From: JAXHMM01 sp964528445
GTDB lineage: Bacteria > Bacteroidota > Rhodothermia > Balneolales > Balneolaceae
NCBI GenBank assembly: GCA_964528445.1
Contig: CAZGSL010000007.1
Location: 1-64,000, forward strand
Length of the DNA stretch: 64,000 nucleotides
Direction of reading: 5' to 3'
Part shown: in pieces, positions 53,772 to 62,787 of the stretch
How the letters are laid out: the number at the start of each line of letters is the position of its first letter
Numbering within the stretch: position 1 is the stretch's first letter
Position numbers and translations under genes: made by a program
The notes under the pieces: generated by a model
Database searches by the model: none
What the model was told of the DNA's origin: nothing
Seen by the model: the letters and a program-made list of their open reading frames with translations, nothing else

Positions 53772-54701
53772 ATGATAAAAATCACAAACTCATACCGGAT
53801 CGTTATGCTGCTGGCTGTCACCTGCATGCTCTGCTCATGCACAGCCGGAGAGAACGAGTCGGACAACCGGTACCTGGCCCGGGTTGGTGAGGAGTATCTG
53901 ACAGTAGAGGAAGCCCGCTCGGACCTCTCCCCCTCCCTCCTGAAGGCGGACAGTCTCCGCGCGCTACGTAACTACAGGGAACAATGGATTCGAGACCGGC
54001 TGATGGTCAGGGAAGCCAATCGAATGGGACTTCACCAGAACGAAGAGGTCCGCCGCAAGATGGAAAGGGCGCGACGGGAGGTACTCAGGGAGGCAATCCG
54101 CAGCCAGATCTTCCAGCAGTACGGGGAGGATGCCGAGGTGTCCGACGAGGAGGCCCGGAATTATTTTCAGACGCACCGGGACCAGTTTATCCTGCAGGAA
54201 CGATACGTACGGTTTCGCCACATGGTCGCCCGAACGATTCAGCAGGCGCGTTCCGCCCGGCAGGAACTACTGCAGGGGATGGAATGGCCCGAAGTCGCTC
54301 GCCGGTACGCCCTGGATCCCGAGAGAGCACTAAGTGAATCCGAGCAGTTCTGGCCCATATCGATGGCGGCCGCGGAAAATGAGGTCATGCACCGTTACCT
54401 GGAAGTCATCGGTCAGCAGGAAATCTCACCCGTCAGAAGAGTGGGAAGCACCTATCATTTTGTGCAGCTCATGGAAACCAGGGAGGAAGGAGAGCAGCCG
54501 GAGCTGGATTGGCTGATCTCCCGAATCAAAGAGTGGCTCAAAATGGAAAAACGGAGAAGGTATTTCAGTTCCTACATTAAGAATCTTTATCTTAGGGCAG
54601 AATCGAATAATGAAATTGAAACGTTCAACGTTTTGGAAATGCAATCCAACTCCAATTCATCCTCTGCAGACACCCTTGAAGAAAATTTTTCGAATGAATA
54701 G
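53772..54701 (+). CDS. SurA/PpiC-related lipoprotein chaperone
   Basis: 309 residues with a lipoprotein signal ending at Cys23 (MLCSCT). The helical N-terminal region (RVGEEYLTVEEARSDL; YREQWIRDRLMVREA) looks like the SurA chaperone domain, and a degenerate parvulin-type segment (FRHMVARTIQQARSARQELLQG; QEISPVRRVGSTYHFVQL) follows. The canonical active-site residues of PPIases are not evident, so it may be a chaperone only. It overlaps surA by 8 bases. Confidence 0.82.
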   Translation: MIKITNSYRIVMLLAVTCMLCSCTAGENESDNRYLARVGEEYLTVEEARSDLSPSLLKADSLRALRNYREQWIRDRLMVREANRMGLHQNEEVRRKMERARREVLREAIRSQIFQQYGEDAEVSDEEARNYFQTHRDQFILQERYVRFRHMVARTIQQARSARQELLQGMEWPEVARRYALDPERALSESEQFWPISMAAAENEVMHRYLEVIGQQEISPVRRVGSTYHFVQLMETREEGEQPELDWLISRIKEWLKMEKRRRYFSSYIKNLYLRAESNNEIETFNVLEMQSNSNSSSADTLEENFSNE

Positions 54702-56061
54702 AATTACTTTTTCGGTACTTTTCCTGGCGCTAATTTTTCTCTCTCCCCGCCTCACCGCAGCACAGTCATCAGCCTCCATGGATCAGATTGTGGCGGTGGT
54801 CAACGATCATATCATCCTGAAATCGGAAGTGGACCAGCAGGTGCAGAATTATATGATACGCCAGCAGGAACAAACCGGTCAGCCCCCTCAATTTCAAGAG
54901 GACCTCTGGTACGGCATGCTGGAGAATATCGTCGAACGGTTTGTCATCTACGACCATGCGAGGCTGGACTCCATAACCGTACCGGACGAACGGCTGGATC
55001 AGCAGATCGACCAGCAGATTCAAAGCTACGTGGATCAGCTTGGCAGCGAGGCGGCCCTGGAACAGGAACTCGGACAGAGTATTATTCAGTTCCGCTCCGA
55101 GCTTCGGGAGGACTATCGCATACAGGCGGTTGTCCAGCAGTACGAATCCAGTGAATTGGGCCAGGTGGAAATCACCCGTCCCGAGGTTCGCCGGTTTTTT
55201 GAAGATATCCCCTCCGATTCGCTTCCCACTATACCGGAACAGATGGCCCTGTCCCATATTGTGAAACTTCCACCGGCCCGAACGGATGCCAGGGAGCGGG
55301 CCCGTCAGCTGGCCGAGGAGTTGCGCGACTCGGTGGTGAACCACGGAGCATCGATCGAAGATATGGCCCGAAAATACAGCGACGGCCCCAATGCCGAAAA
55401 CGGGGGTAGAATCCCGCTTATCAATATTGACGAGCTTGTATCGCAGTACTCCGCTGCCGCCTCGGCTCTGGAACCGGGACAGATATCCGAAGTGGTGGAA
55501 ACCTCGTTCGGGTTTCACGTCATACGCCTTAACAGCCAGGAAGGAGACCAGATCGATACCAACCAAATATTGATTACCATTGACGAATCCAATTATGCCA
55601 ATCAGGTTGCGATAGATACCCTCAATGCCATACGAGACAGCATCCTCAATCGGGAGGAGATTACCTTTGGGGAAATGGCCCGAAAACATTCTGACGATGA
55701 AAATACGGCTTCGCGCGGAGGTCAGCTCCTGTTCAATGCCCAAAACAACCAGCGGCTCTTTCCTGTCAACCAGATGGAGCCCGCCCTCTACCGGATCGCG
55801 GTACAGCTTGATGAGGGGAATATCTCCGAGCCCCATCCCTTCACCATCGGGACGGGTAACAACAGCCGGCGTGCCTACCGGATTGTACGGCTTGACCGCC
55901 ATATTCCCGAGCATACGGCCAACCTGGAGGATGACTTCGAGAGGATCAGAAACTTCGCAAGGGAGGAGAAAAGATTCCGGCTTCGGGAGCAGTGGGTCAG
56001 TCAGCTGAAAGAGGACACCTACATTAACTATAAGATCCCGGTTCCGGAAGCGTACCGGTAA
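54694..56061 (+). CDS. surA: Peptidylprolyl isomerase SurA
   Basis: A periplasmic chaperone for outer membrane proteins. 455 residues from ATG at 54694 (the earlier frame start lies within the previous gene). Signal peptide (1-22, LTAAQ), a SurA N-terminal domain (DQIVAVVNDHIILKSEVDQQ), and two parvulin domains (about 180-275 with MALSHIVKLPPA and GFHVIRL; about 285-380). It feeds the Bam complex, whose lipoprotein BamD is encoded at 60.9 kb. Confidence 0.94.
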   Translation: MNRITFSVLFLALIFLSPRLTAAQSSASMDQIVAVVNDHIILKSEVDQQVQNYMIRQQEQTGQPPQFQEDLWYGMLENIVERFVIYDHARLDSITVPDERLDQQIDQQIQSYVDQLGSEAALEQELGQSIIQFRSELREDYRIQAVVQQYESSELGQVEITRPEVRRFFEDIPSDSLPTIPEQMALSHIVKLPPARTDARERARQLAEELRDSVVNHGASIEDMARKYSDGPNAENGGRIPLINIDELVSQYSAAASALEPGQISEVVETSFGFHVIRLNSQEGDQIDTNQILITIDESNYANQVAIDTLNAIRDSILNREEITFGEMARKHSDDENTASRGGQLLFNAQNNQRLFPVNQMEPALYRIAVQLDEGNISEPHPFTIGTGNNSRRAYRIVRLDRHIPEHTANLEDDFERIRNFAREEKRFRLREQWVSQLKEDTYINYKIPVPEAYR

Positions 56062-56077
56062 ACCCCAATCGAGTCAG

Positions 56078-57070
56078 ATGAATACTATTCCAGTACAGGC
56101 CGAAGAGGCAGTCGAGCACTTCGAGGAGTCGGTCAGACAAATCAAGAGCGAAATAGGCAAGGTGGTGGTCGGGCAGCACGATATCATCGACCAGCTGCTC
56201 ATCTGCCTGTTTTCAAGAGGACACTGCGTATTGATCGGCGTACCCGGCCTTGCCAAGACACTCCTGATCCGTACGGTGGCCCAGACCCTCAATCTCAGCT
56301 TCAGCCGGATCCAGTTCACCCCGGACCTGATGCCGGGTGACATAACAGGCACCGAGGTGATCGAGGACGACAGAGAAACGGGTCATAAAGCATTTAAATT
56401 TGTGAAGGGGCCCATTTTTGCCAACATCGTCCTGGCAGACGAGATCAATCGTACGCCTCCCAAAACCCAGGCGGCCCTGCTGGAGGGCATGCAGGAATAT
56501 CATGTGACTACGGGTGGCGAAACCTATCCGCTCGATCTTCCCTTCTTCGTACTGGCAACCCAGAATCCCATAGAGCAGGAAGGGACTTATCCCCTTCCGG
56601 AAGCACAGCTGGACCGTTTTATGTTCAATCTCTGGCTCGACTATCCCACCCTCGACGAGGAGATGGAAATTGTAAGTCAAACCACCTCCGCCGGGGAAGC
56701 GACCATTAACCCGATACTGGATGCCGGCCAGATTACGGAAATGCAGGATCTGGTGCGGGAGGTCCCGGTACCCGAAAGTGTGCTCAATTACGCGGTCAGC
56801 CTCGTTGGAAAGACACGCCCGGACTCTTCGATCGCACCGGAATTCATTCAAAAGTATATGAGCTGGGGCGCCGGTCCCCGGGCTTCCCAGTACCTGATAC
56901 TGGGCGGTAAGGCCCGGGCACTCAGCCAGGGACGCTATAATGTTACGGAGGAGGATATTGTCGCGCTCGCAAAACCTGTACTGCGTCACCGGATCGTGAA
57001 CAACTACGCAGCGGAGGCCGAAGGCCTGACCCCCGACAAGCTAGTCGAGCGCCTGTTGACAGAAATGTAG
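56078..57070 (+). CDS. MoxR-family AAA+ ATPase
   Basis: 330 residues. Walker A GVPGLAKT (54-61), Walker B VLADEINRT (near 113) and the following QAALLEGMQEY (sensor region) are typical of MoxR. These ATPases act as chaperones that load or activate vWA-domain partners. Here the partner is directly downstream (10 bases). The DUF58 gene that usually intervenes is absent. Confidence 0.94.
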   Translation: MNTIPVQAEEAVEHFEESVRQIKSEIGKVVVGQHDIIDQLLICLFSRGHCVLIGVPGLAKTLLIRTVAQTLNLSFSRIQFTPDLMPGDITGTEVIEDDRETGHKAFKFVKGPIFANIVLADEINRTPPKTQAALLEGMQEYHVTTGGETYPLDLPFFVLATQNPIEQEGTYPLPEAQLDRFMFNLWLDYPTLDEEMEIVSQTTSAGEATINPILDAGQITEMQDLVREVPVPESVLNYAVSLVGKTRPDSSIAPEFIQKYMSWGAGPRASQYLILGGKARALSQGRYNVTEEDIVALAKPVLRHRIVNNYAAEAEGLTPDKLVERLLTEM

Positions 57071-57080
57071 GTCCCACACT

Positions 57081-59210
57081 GTGGAGTTTGTGTTTCAAGG
57101 ATTTCAATCGTCCCTGCCTATCTGGCTGTTCGGATTGCTTATTCCGGCGGTAATCCTGCTGGCCTGGTGGTCCTACAGGAATCTAAATGATGTATCAAAT
57201 GGATTCCGTATCTTATTGATTGCCATACGGTCAGCCGTATTTGTCGTCTTAGTCATATTGCTTTTAAATCCTTTCTTCAGGGCGGAGGAAACCGTAACCG
57301 AAGACCCTGGGATTCTTTTAATACTTGACGCATCCGCCAGCACGGGAATCCAGAAGAATGATTACCTCGGGATGGAATCCTACAGGGGAGTCTTTGATGA
57401 GCTGAATCTGTCAGACCGTGAGAACCTCAGTCTTGAGCCCTATACATTCTCCGGTGATATCGCTCCCCTTTCATCGCTCGACAGTCTTCGGGCGGAGGGT
57501 TCCGAGACCAATCTGTACAACATCTACGATATCCTGGAAAACAGGCGGAGAGAGGCTGACGCGGCCATTCTTCTCACCGACGGTATCTTCACGAGTGGAC
57601 GCAATCCCGTTTTCGAAGCAGGCTCCTCTCCCCTTCCCATTTTCACCGTAGCGCTGGGCGACACTGCCGGTCAGCGAGATCTCCTCGTGGAGAACGTTGT
57701 GACCAATTCCACCGGTTACCTTGATACCGCACACCCGGTGAAGACCACCGTCAGGACCGAAGGATATGCCGGAGAAACCGTGCAGGTGGAATTGCGTCGT
57801 GGTGAGGAGCTGCTGGAAACCCGGACGGTTACGCCGGACGAGGAGAATGGGAACGTCACGCTAGACTACGAAATTCAACTCTCCGAAACCGGCCTTCGGC
57901 AGTTCCAGGTGGTCATTCCTCCTCATTCCGGTGAGTGGTCAGAGGAAAACAATCGTCGCACCTTCTCCATCGATGTACTCGACAATCAGCAGCGCATGCT
58001 TTCGATTGCTTTCGAGATACATCCGGATGTGCGGCATCTCCGTTCCCTGCTGGCGGCCGACCAGAACAGCCGTCTGTCGACCCGGACCTGGCTGGGAGGA
58101 TCCCGGTTTGTGGGGGGACCGTTCCGCTTCGAAGCAGATTCGCTGGACCTGCTGATTGTCCACGGGTACCCGGGAAGCGGACTTCCGGGAGAGGTGACGA
58201 AGGTAATGAACGAACTGATGTCCGAAGTCCCATCGCTACTATTGTCAACTCCCCGAGCCGACTTTGCAAGCCTTCAACGAGAGATCGAGCTTCCCCTCCC
58301 GGTCTCCGTTTCCAATACCGGGGCGGCAGTTGAAGTCACACCACTCCCGGCGGCCGATTCCACAGCTCATCCGGTGATGGAGCTTCCCAGCGTGGTATAC
58401 GACCGGATGCCTGCACTGCAGGCTCCGGTTGGGGGACTGCAACCGGTCCCGTCCGCCACCATGCTGTTTGAAAGCCGGTATATGGGAGAGGCTACCGGTA
58501 TTCCCCTTATCACGGTATCGGAAACCGGAAATCTCCGAAACGCTCTTGTAAGCGGCTACGGATGGTATCGCCTGGGGCAGAGTCCGGCGGAGAGCAACCG
58601 GGCGTTTGTGAGGGAACTGATGATGAACCTGGTCAGCTGGACGGTGACCCGGCCGGATAATCGGATGCTGGTGGTGGAACCGGAACACCAATCCTTTCCG
58701 GGGGGCGAACCGGTCCTGTTGAACGCCTATTTGAGAAACGAAAGCGGCGAATACGAATCGGGGGCTTCCCTGCAGGTCACGCTGGAAGGGGAGGAGATAG
58801 AGGAACGATTTTATTCCATGCGGAACAACGGTCCCGGCCGCTATTCCCTCGAGATACCCCCCCTTCCCGAAGGGATGTACTCCTACCGAGCCGAAGCTAC
58901 CAGGGGAGATCGGACCATAGACATCCGGGAGGGAGAGTTTACGGTAAGCGGGAGCAGCAGCGAACTGGTCGACACCCGCAGAAAAGACCTGCTCCTCCAG
59001 CAGATCTCCGAGCGTTCGGGCGGGGCGTTCTTTACCTATAACCGGCTTGATGCGTTCTGGGACAGCCTGGAGAGCAGGAATCTACTGCAGCGTAATGAGC
59101 GGGTTCGGGAGAGCCTCTTCTACCCTTACCGGCATGCGGGATGGTTCATAGCGGTGATACTGCTTCTGACGACCGAATGGGTAGTCAGAAAATACCTCTC
59201 CCTGCCCTGA
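57081..59210 (+). CDS. vWA-like membrane protein, MoxR partner
   Basis: 709 residues. Two N-terminal helices (about 13-31 and 43-64) and one at the C-terminus (about 686-703) bracket a large periplasmic region. A vWA-like MIDAS loop DASAST sits at 83-88, with LLTDGIFTSG as the later metal loop. A glutamine-amidotransferase-like strand (LLIVHGYPGSG) is near residue 360, and beta-sandwich repeats follow. GTG start at 57081. Likely activated by the upstream MoxR; target unknown. Confidence 0.85.
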   Translation: MEFVFQGFQSSLPIWLFGLLIPAVILLAWWSYRNLNDVSNGFRILLIAIRSAVFVVLVILLLNPFFRAEETVTEDPGILLILDASASTGIQKNDYLGMESYRGVFDELNLSDRENLSLEPYTFSGDIAPLSSLDSLRAEGSETNLYNIYDILENRRREADAAILLTDGIFTSGRNPVFEAGSSPLPIFTVALGDTAGQRDLLVENVVTNSTGYLDTAHPVKTTVRTEGYAGETVQVELRRGEELLETRTVTPDEENGNVTLDYEIQLSETGLRQFQVVIPPHSGEWSEENNRRTFSIDVLDNQQRMLSIAFEIHPDVRHLRSLLAADQNSRLSTRTWLGGSRFVGGPFRFEADSLDLLIVHGYPGSGLPGEVTKVMNELMSEVPSLLLSTPRADFASLQREIELPLPVSVSNTGAAVEVTPLPAADSTAHPVMELPSVVYDRMPALQAPVGGLQPVPSATMLFESRYMGEATGIPLITVSETGNLRNALVSGYGWYRLGQSPAESNRAFVRELMMNLVSWTVTRPDNRMLVVEPEHQSFPGGEPVLLNAYLRNESGEYESGASLQVTLEGEEIEERFYSMRNNGPGRYSLEIPPLPEGMYSYRAEATRGDRTIDIREGEFTVSGSSSELVDTRRKDLLLQQISERSGGAFFTYNRLDAFWDSLESRNLLQRNERVRESLFYPYRHAGWFIAVILLLTTEWVVRKYLSLP

Positions 59211-59230
59211 CCTGCAACGCTGCCGATCCT

Positions 59231-60247
59231 TCAGCGTACCGGCGACTCAAGAAGCTCCAGGCTGCCCCGTCCTGCATCCATCCGGGCAGGCAAGCCTACC
59301 GGCAGGGTCAGCGTCTCATCGACATGGCCGAAGGGAAAGCCCGAGAAAGAAGGTATGTTTCGGGAACTTATGTGGTGATTGAGTATCTGGTCCAGCCCGT
59401 GAGCCTGCGGGGTATCCCGGGAGCACTCTGTGCATGTGCCAAAAATAAAGCCGTTTATTTCATCCAGAATACCGCTTAGCGCCAGTTGGGTCATCATCCG
59501 GTCTATCCGATAGTAACTCTCCCCGACATCCTCCAGGAACAGTATGGCATTGCGGAAATCGGGCAAAAATTCCGAGCCGATCAAGGAGGTGAGCACACTT
59601 AGATTGCCGCCGAGCAGTCTCCCTTCTGCCCTGCCTTCCCGAATCGGAAGATGCGAGCGCTTCTTCCCCTTCAGGGCATAGGAATCGGTGCCATGCAGGG
59701 CCTTTCGGAAACTTTCCGTGGTAAAAGAGTTCCACTCCGATTTTCCCACCGGGCCGTGAAACGTTATCAGGCCACACCTGGCATAAATGCTAAGCAGCAG
59801 GGCCGTAACATCGCTGAAGCCGATAAGGGCCTTGGGATGGGACCGTATCACTTCGTAGTCAAGCAGCTCTAGAATTCGATTGGCCCCCCACCCTCCCCGA
59901 AAGGCCATGATCGCGGATATATCCGGATCCCGGAACATGGCCATCAGATCACTTGCCCGCTGGGTGTCCGTTCCCGCAAAATTCCCATGGCGTCTCCTCG
60001 CATGCTCACCCTCCCGGACACGGTATCCCATGGATCGGAGGTTGGCAACGATCTTCCCGTAGGCCGACCGGTCGGAGAGTGTACTGGCGGGACTCACCAT
60101 GCCTATGGTATCACCACGGCTGATACGTTCCGGTTTTTGGGGATCGGAATTTCCAGCTGTCCCCTCATTAAACCGGGTCCACCTCCCCAGTCCCCCCATT
60201 CCCAGGACTCCTATGCTCTTCAGAAACCGTTTGCGGTCAATGCTCAT
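59231..60247 (-). CDS. LD-carboxypeptidase (peptidase family S66)
   Basis: Cleaves the L,D bond of murein tetrapeptides during cell wall recycling. The nucleophile Ser lies in GFSDVT (about residue 145 from this start), the Glu in FLEDVGE, and the His in FGHVDE, so the triad is intact. The N-terminus has a Tat-like pattern (RKRFLK, then a hydrophobic run), suggesting export, unlike cytoplasmic E. coli LdcA. Start could also be the ATGs at 60256 or 60262. It overlaps nadD by 11 bases. Confidence 0.9.
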   Translation of the reverse strand: MSIDRKRFLKSIGVLGMGGLGRWTRFNEGTAGNSDPQKPERISRGDTIGMVSPASTLSDRSAYGKIVANLRSMGYRVREGEHARRRHGNFAGTDTQRASDLMAMFRDPDISAIMAFRGGWGANRILELLDYEVIRSHPKALIGFSDVTALLLSIYARCGLITFHGPVGKSEWNSFTTESFRKALHGTDSYALKGKKRSHLPIREGRAEGRLLGGNLSVLTSLIGSEFLPDFRNAILFLEDVGESYYRIDRMMTQLALSGILDEINGFIFGTCTECSRDTPQAHGLDQILNHHISSRNIPSFSGFPFGHVDETLTLPVGLPARMDAGRGSLELLESPVR

Positions 60248-60851
60248 GAGCGGCATCTTCAACGTTGTACAGTCCCTCCATTCGAATGATAGTCCTTACC
60301 CTTTCGGGAAGCCAGTCGGAGACCTCCTCCCCCTCTTCCAACAACTCCCGGATCCGTGTCGATGAGATATCCACCGGCCGGTGCTCAACGAACCGGCAGG
60401 ATTCGCGGAGGATTTCCGGGAGATCGTTATTGTCCGTATTGGGACGCCGGGCTACCAGGATAGTATGGTTTTCGGCAATACGGCGCCAGTTCTTCCATGA
60501 CGTAAATTGACGGTAGGAATCTTCACCGATACATAGACAGAAGCGTTTGTCAGGATAACGCTTTCTCAAAAAAGATAGGGTTTGCCAGGTATAGGAGGGA
60601 GATTCAAGCTCTTTCTCCACACTTGAAATCCGTACGCGTTCATAGTCCGAGAAAGCAACCCGAAGCATCTCATATCGCAACTCGTAGGGAGCCTGTTCCT
60701 CCCCCCTCTTGTGAGGGGGATGGGGAGTGAGAAGAATCCAAAGCTCGTCGATATGCCCGCTTTCAAGAAAGGAACGGGCTATGGAAAGATGCCCCCGGTG
60801 AACCGGGTCGAAGGTGCCCCCAAGGAGTCCTATTGTTTCCGGAGAATGCAC
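60237..60851 (-). CDS. nadD: Nicotinate-nucleotide adenylyltransferase
   Basis: Forms deamido-NAD from nicotinate mononucleotide and ATP. 204 residues with GGTFDPVHRGHL (dinucleotide-binding), TPHPPHK and the late SSTRIRELLEEG (ISSTxIR motif). GTG start at 60851, 2 bases after the bamD stop. Together with pncA it is part of NAD salvage. Confidence 0.97.
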   Translation of the reverse strand: MHSPETIGLLGGTFDPVHRGHLSIARSFLESGHIDELWILLTPHPPHKRGEEQAPYELRYEMLRVAFSDYERVRISSVEKELESPSYTWQTLSFLRKRYPDKRFCLCIGEDSYRQFTSWKNWRRIAENHTILVARRPNTDNNDLPEILRESCRFVEHRPVDISSTRIRELLEEGEEVSDWLPERVRTIIRMEGLYNVEDAAHEH

Positions 60852-60853
60852 AA

Positions 60854-61720
60854 TCAGTTTTCGGAACTGTCGCTTCCTGTGGCAGCAGAAGATGCGGTCT
60901 GGTCAGTGGGAAGCTGCTCAAGGGCGGTACGTGCTTCGTCCACGTAATTCTCAGCCTGGCTCCGATTGGGCCCGTTGGGAAAGAGCTGAACATACGTTTC
61001 GTAGGTCTCCACCGCCTGTTGATATCTCTCCCGCTGGCGTTCTGTCACGCTGCGCGAAGCGTAGATATTGTAGGCGTTTATTTCATCGGAAAGCGCCTGT
61101 TCGGCCCACTGCGTGTCCGGATAGTTTTCAATGACGAGATCGTAGTAGATAATCGCGGCCTCATACTCCTGCATGCGCATATAAAGATCGGCGGAGGCAT
61201 ACCGTTTATGGGCCAGCTTGCTTCTCAATTCCGATATATACTCCGATGCCTGCTGGGTTCTCTCGGAGTCGGGATAGCGGGAATTATAGAGGCGGAGTTT
61301 TTCTATGGCCTGCCGGGTATAACTCTGGTCAAGCCGGTAACGGGGACTTATTTCAAAATAACAATAAGCCTCTTTGAACTGGACCTCCTCGCGACGTTCC
61401 GACTGGGGAAACTGCGATATGAAACGCTCGTATTCCGAGGCTGCCAACAGGTAGCGGCGATCGTGGTAATAGGACTCTGCCAGGTAATACTGGGCATCGC
61501 GACCGTATTCCGTTCCCGTACCGAGTTGGACTACCTGCTCAAACGCATTTGCCGCATCGGCATAATGCTCCTGCTCGAAAAGCGTATAGGCTTTCTCGTA
61601 CGCGACCTCGAGAGAATCTCCCTGCCTGATCATCTCCTTGCTGCTGCATGATGAGAACAGCAAGCCCGCCGCCAGACCCAGAAGAAGAAAATTAAATGTT
61701 CTGACTGGTAGTACTTTCAT
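60854..61720 (-). CDS. bamD: Outer membrane assembly lipoprotein BamD
   Basis: An essential Bam-complex subunit. 288 residues with a lipoprotein signal ending at Cys25 (LFSSC) and tandem TPR repeats (YEKAYTLFEQEHYADAANAF; YYLAESYYHDRRYLLAASEY). The C-terminal 20 residues are Ser/Thr-rich and probably disordered. 13 bases after the prenyl synthase gene. Confidence 0.94.
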   Translation of the reverse strand: MKVLPVRTFNFLLLGLAAGLLFSSCSSKEMIRQGDSLEVAYEKAYTLFEQEHYADAANAFEQVVQLGTGTEYGRDAQYYLAESYYHDRRYLLAASEYERFISQFPQSERREEVQFKEAYCYFEISPRYRLDQSYTRQAIEKLRLYNSRYPDSERTQQASEYISELRSKLAHKRYASADLYMRMQEYEAAIIYYDLVIENYPDTQWAEQALSDEINAYNIYASRSVTERQRERYQQAVETYETYVQLFPNGPNRSQAENYVDEARTALEQLPTDQTASSAATGSDSSEN

Positions 61721-61733
61721 CTTTTCTCCGTGA

Positions 61734-62756
61734 TCAAAATTCCCGGTTCGTTAAGTTTACAATCAGTCTTTGAATATCCTCTTTATATTCGGAATCCTCA
61801 AAATAATCCAGGATCTCTACAGCCCGCCCATAACGACTCTTCACCTCCCGGCGGGCGTCTTCAATCACATCCAGGCGACGGTAGATGTCAATAACCATTT
61901 CTATGTCGCCACTGCCGGCGTCATCATCTCCGAAGACCCGGTGCAACTGTCTCTTCTGCTCTCCGTTGCTTCTCTGTAACGACAGGATGGAAAGATATGT
62001 TTTCTTGGATTCCGCAATATCTCCTCCCTGTTTTTTTCCGAATTTTTCTGGATCAGCTACGGTATCCAGCAGATCGTCCTGAATCTGGAACGCCAGACCG
62101 ATCTCTTCGCCCATTTCACCAAGTACTTCCACCTCATTCTCCCCACCCCCCGCCACCGTCCCGCCCATTTGGAGCGAAGCCTTGATTAGGGCGGCGGTTT
62201 TTCCACGAATCATCTCCATATAATCCTCCAGCGAGACATGTTCACGCTGCTCAAATTCCAGGTCGTATGCCTGACCTTCGCATACATTGACAACGCTCTC
62301 CAGGAAGAGGTCTGTGATCCGCGTAAATTGCTCCCTCGTTACCTCTACGTCGCGGGCATAGGACTGAAGCTTCCTGAAGGCCCAGGCGTACATGGCGTCG
62401 CCCGAAAGTATGGCCGTGGAGTTGTCCCATTTCTTGTGTACGCTCAACTGTCCCCTGCGTGTGTGGGCCCGGTCCATGATGTCGTCGTGCAGGAGCGTAA
62501 AGTTGTGTAGCAGCTCTATCGCCAATGCGGCGGGCATCGCCTTCTCCAAGGTGCCCCCGCAAAGTCCGCACCCGGCAAGGGTAAAATAGGGACGGATTCT
62601 CTTCCCCCCGCGTGAGAGGGTATACCTAACCGGATCGTAGAGGGTTGATGGTAGCTCGGGCAGTTTCAGCGCCATGAGTTCCTCGTCAATAAGATCGGAA
62701 ATCCGTTTCTGAAACTCTGTGGTATCCACGTGCTGACGGTCTCTTGTTTTTTGCAA
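61734..62756 (-). CDS. Polyprenyl (geranylgeranyl/farnesyl) diphosphate synthase
   Basis: Chain-elongates isopentenyl diphosphate. 340 residues with DDIMD (91-95) and DDLLD (227-231). Phe sits five residues before the first Asp motif, which in this family usually limits the product to C15-C20. The start is uncertain: TTG at 62756 or GTG at 62729. It lies directly after fni (31 bases), so IPP/DMAPP balance and elongation are coordinated, supplying crtB and quinone or undecaprenyl lipids. Confidence 0.92.
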   Translation of the reverse strand: MQKTRDRQHVDTTEFQKRISDLIDEELMALKLPELPSTLYDPVRYTLSRGGKRIRPYFTLAGCGLCGGTLEKAMPAALAIELLHNFTLLHDDIMDRAHTRRGQLSVHKKWDNSTAILSGDAMYAWAFRKLQSYARDVEVTREQFTRITDLFLESVVNVCEGQAYDLEFEQREHVSLEDYMEMIRGKTAALIKASLQMGGTVAGGGENEVEVLGEMGEEIGLAFQIQDDLLDTVADPEKFGKKQGGDIAESKKTYLSILSLQRSNGEQKRQLHRVFGDDDAGSGDIEMVIDIYRRLDVIEDARREVKSRYGRAVEILDYFEDSEYKEDIQRLIVNLTNREF

Positions 62757-62787
62757 AAAATTAATATAACGAAATTCGCCGAGGATG

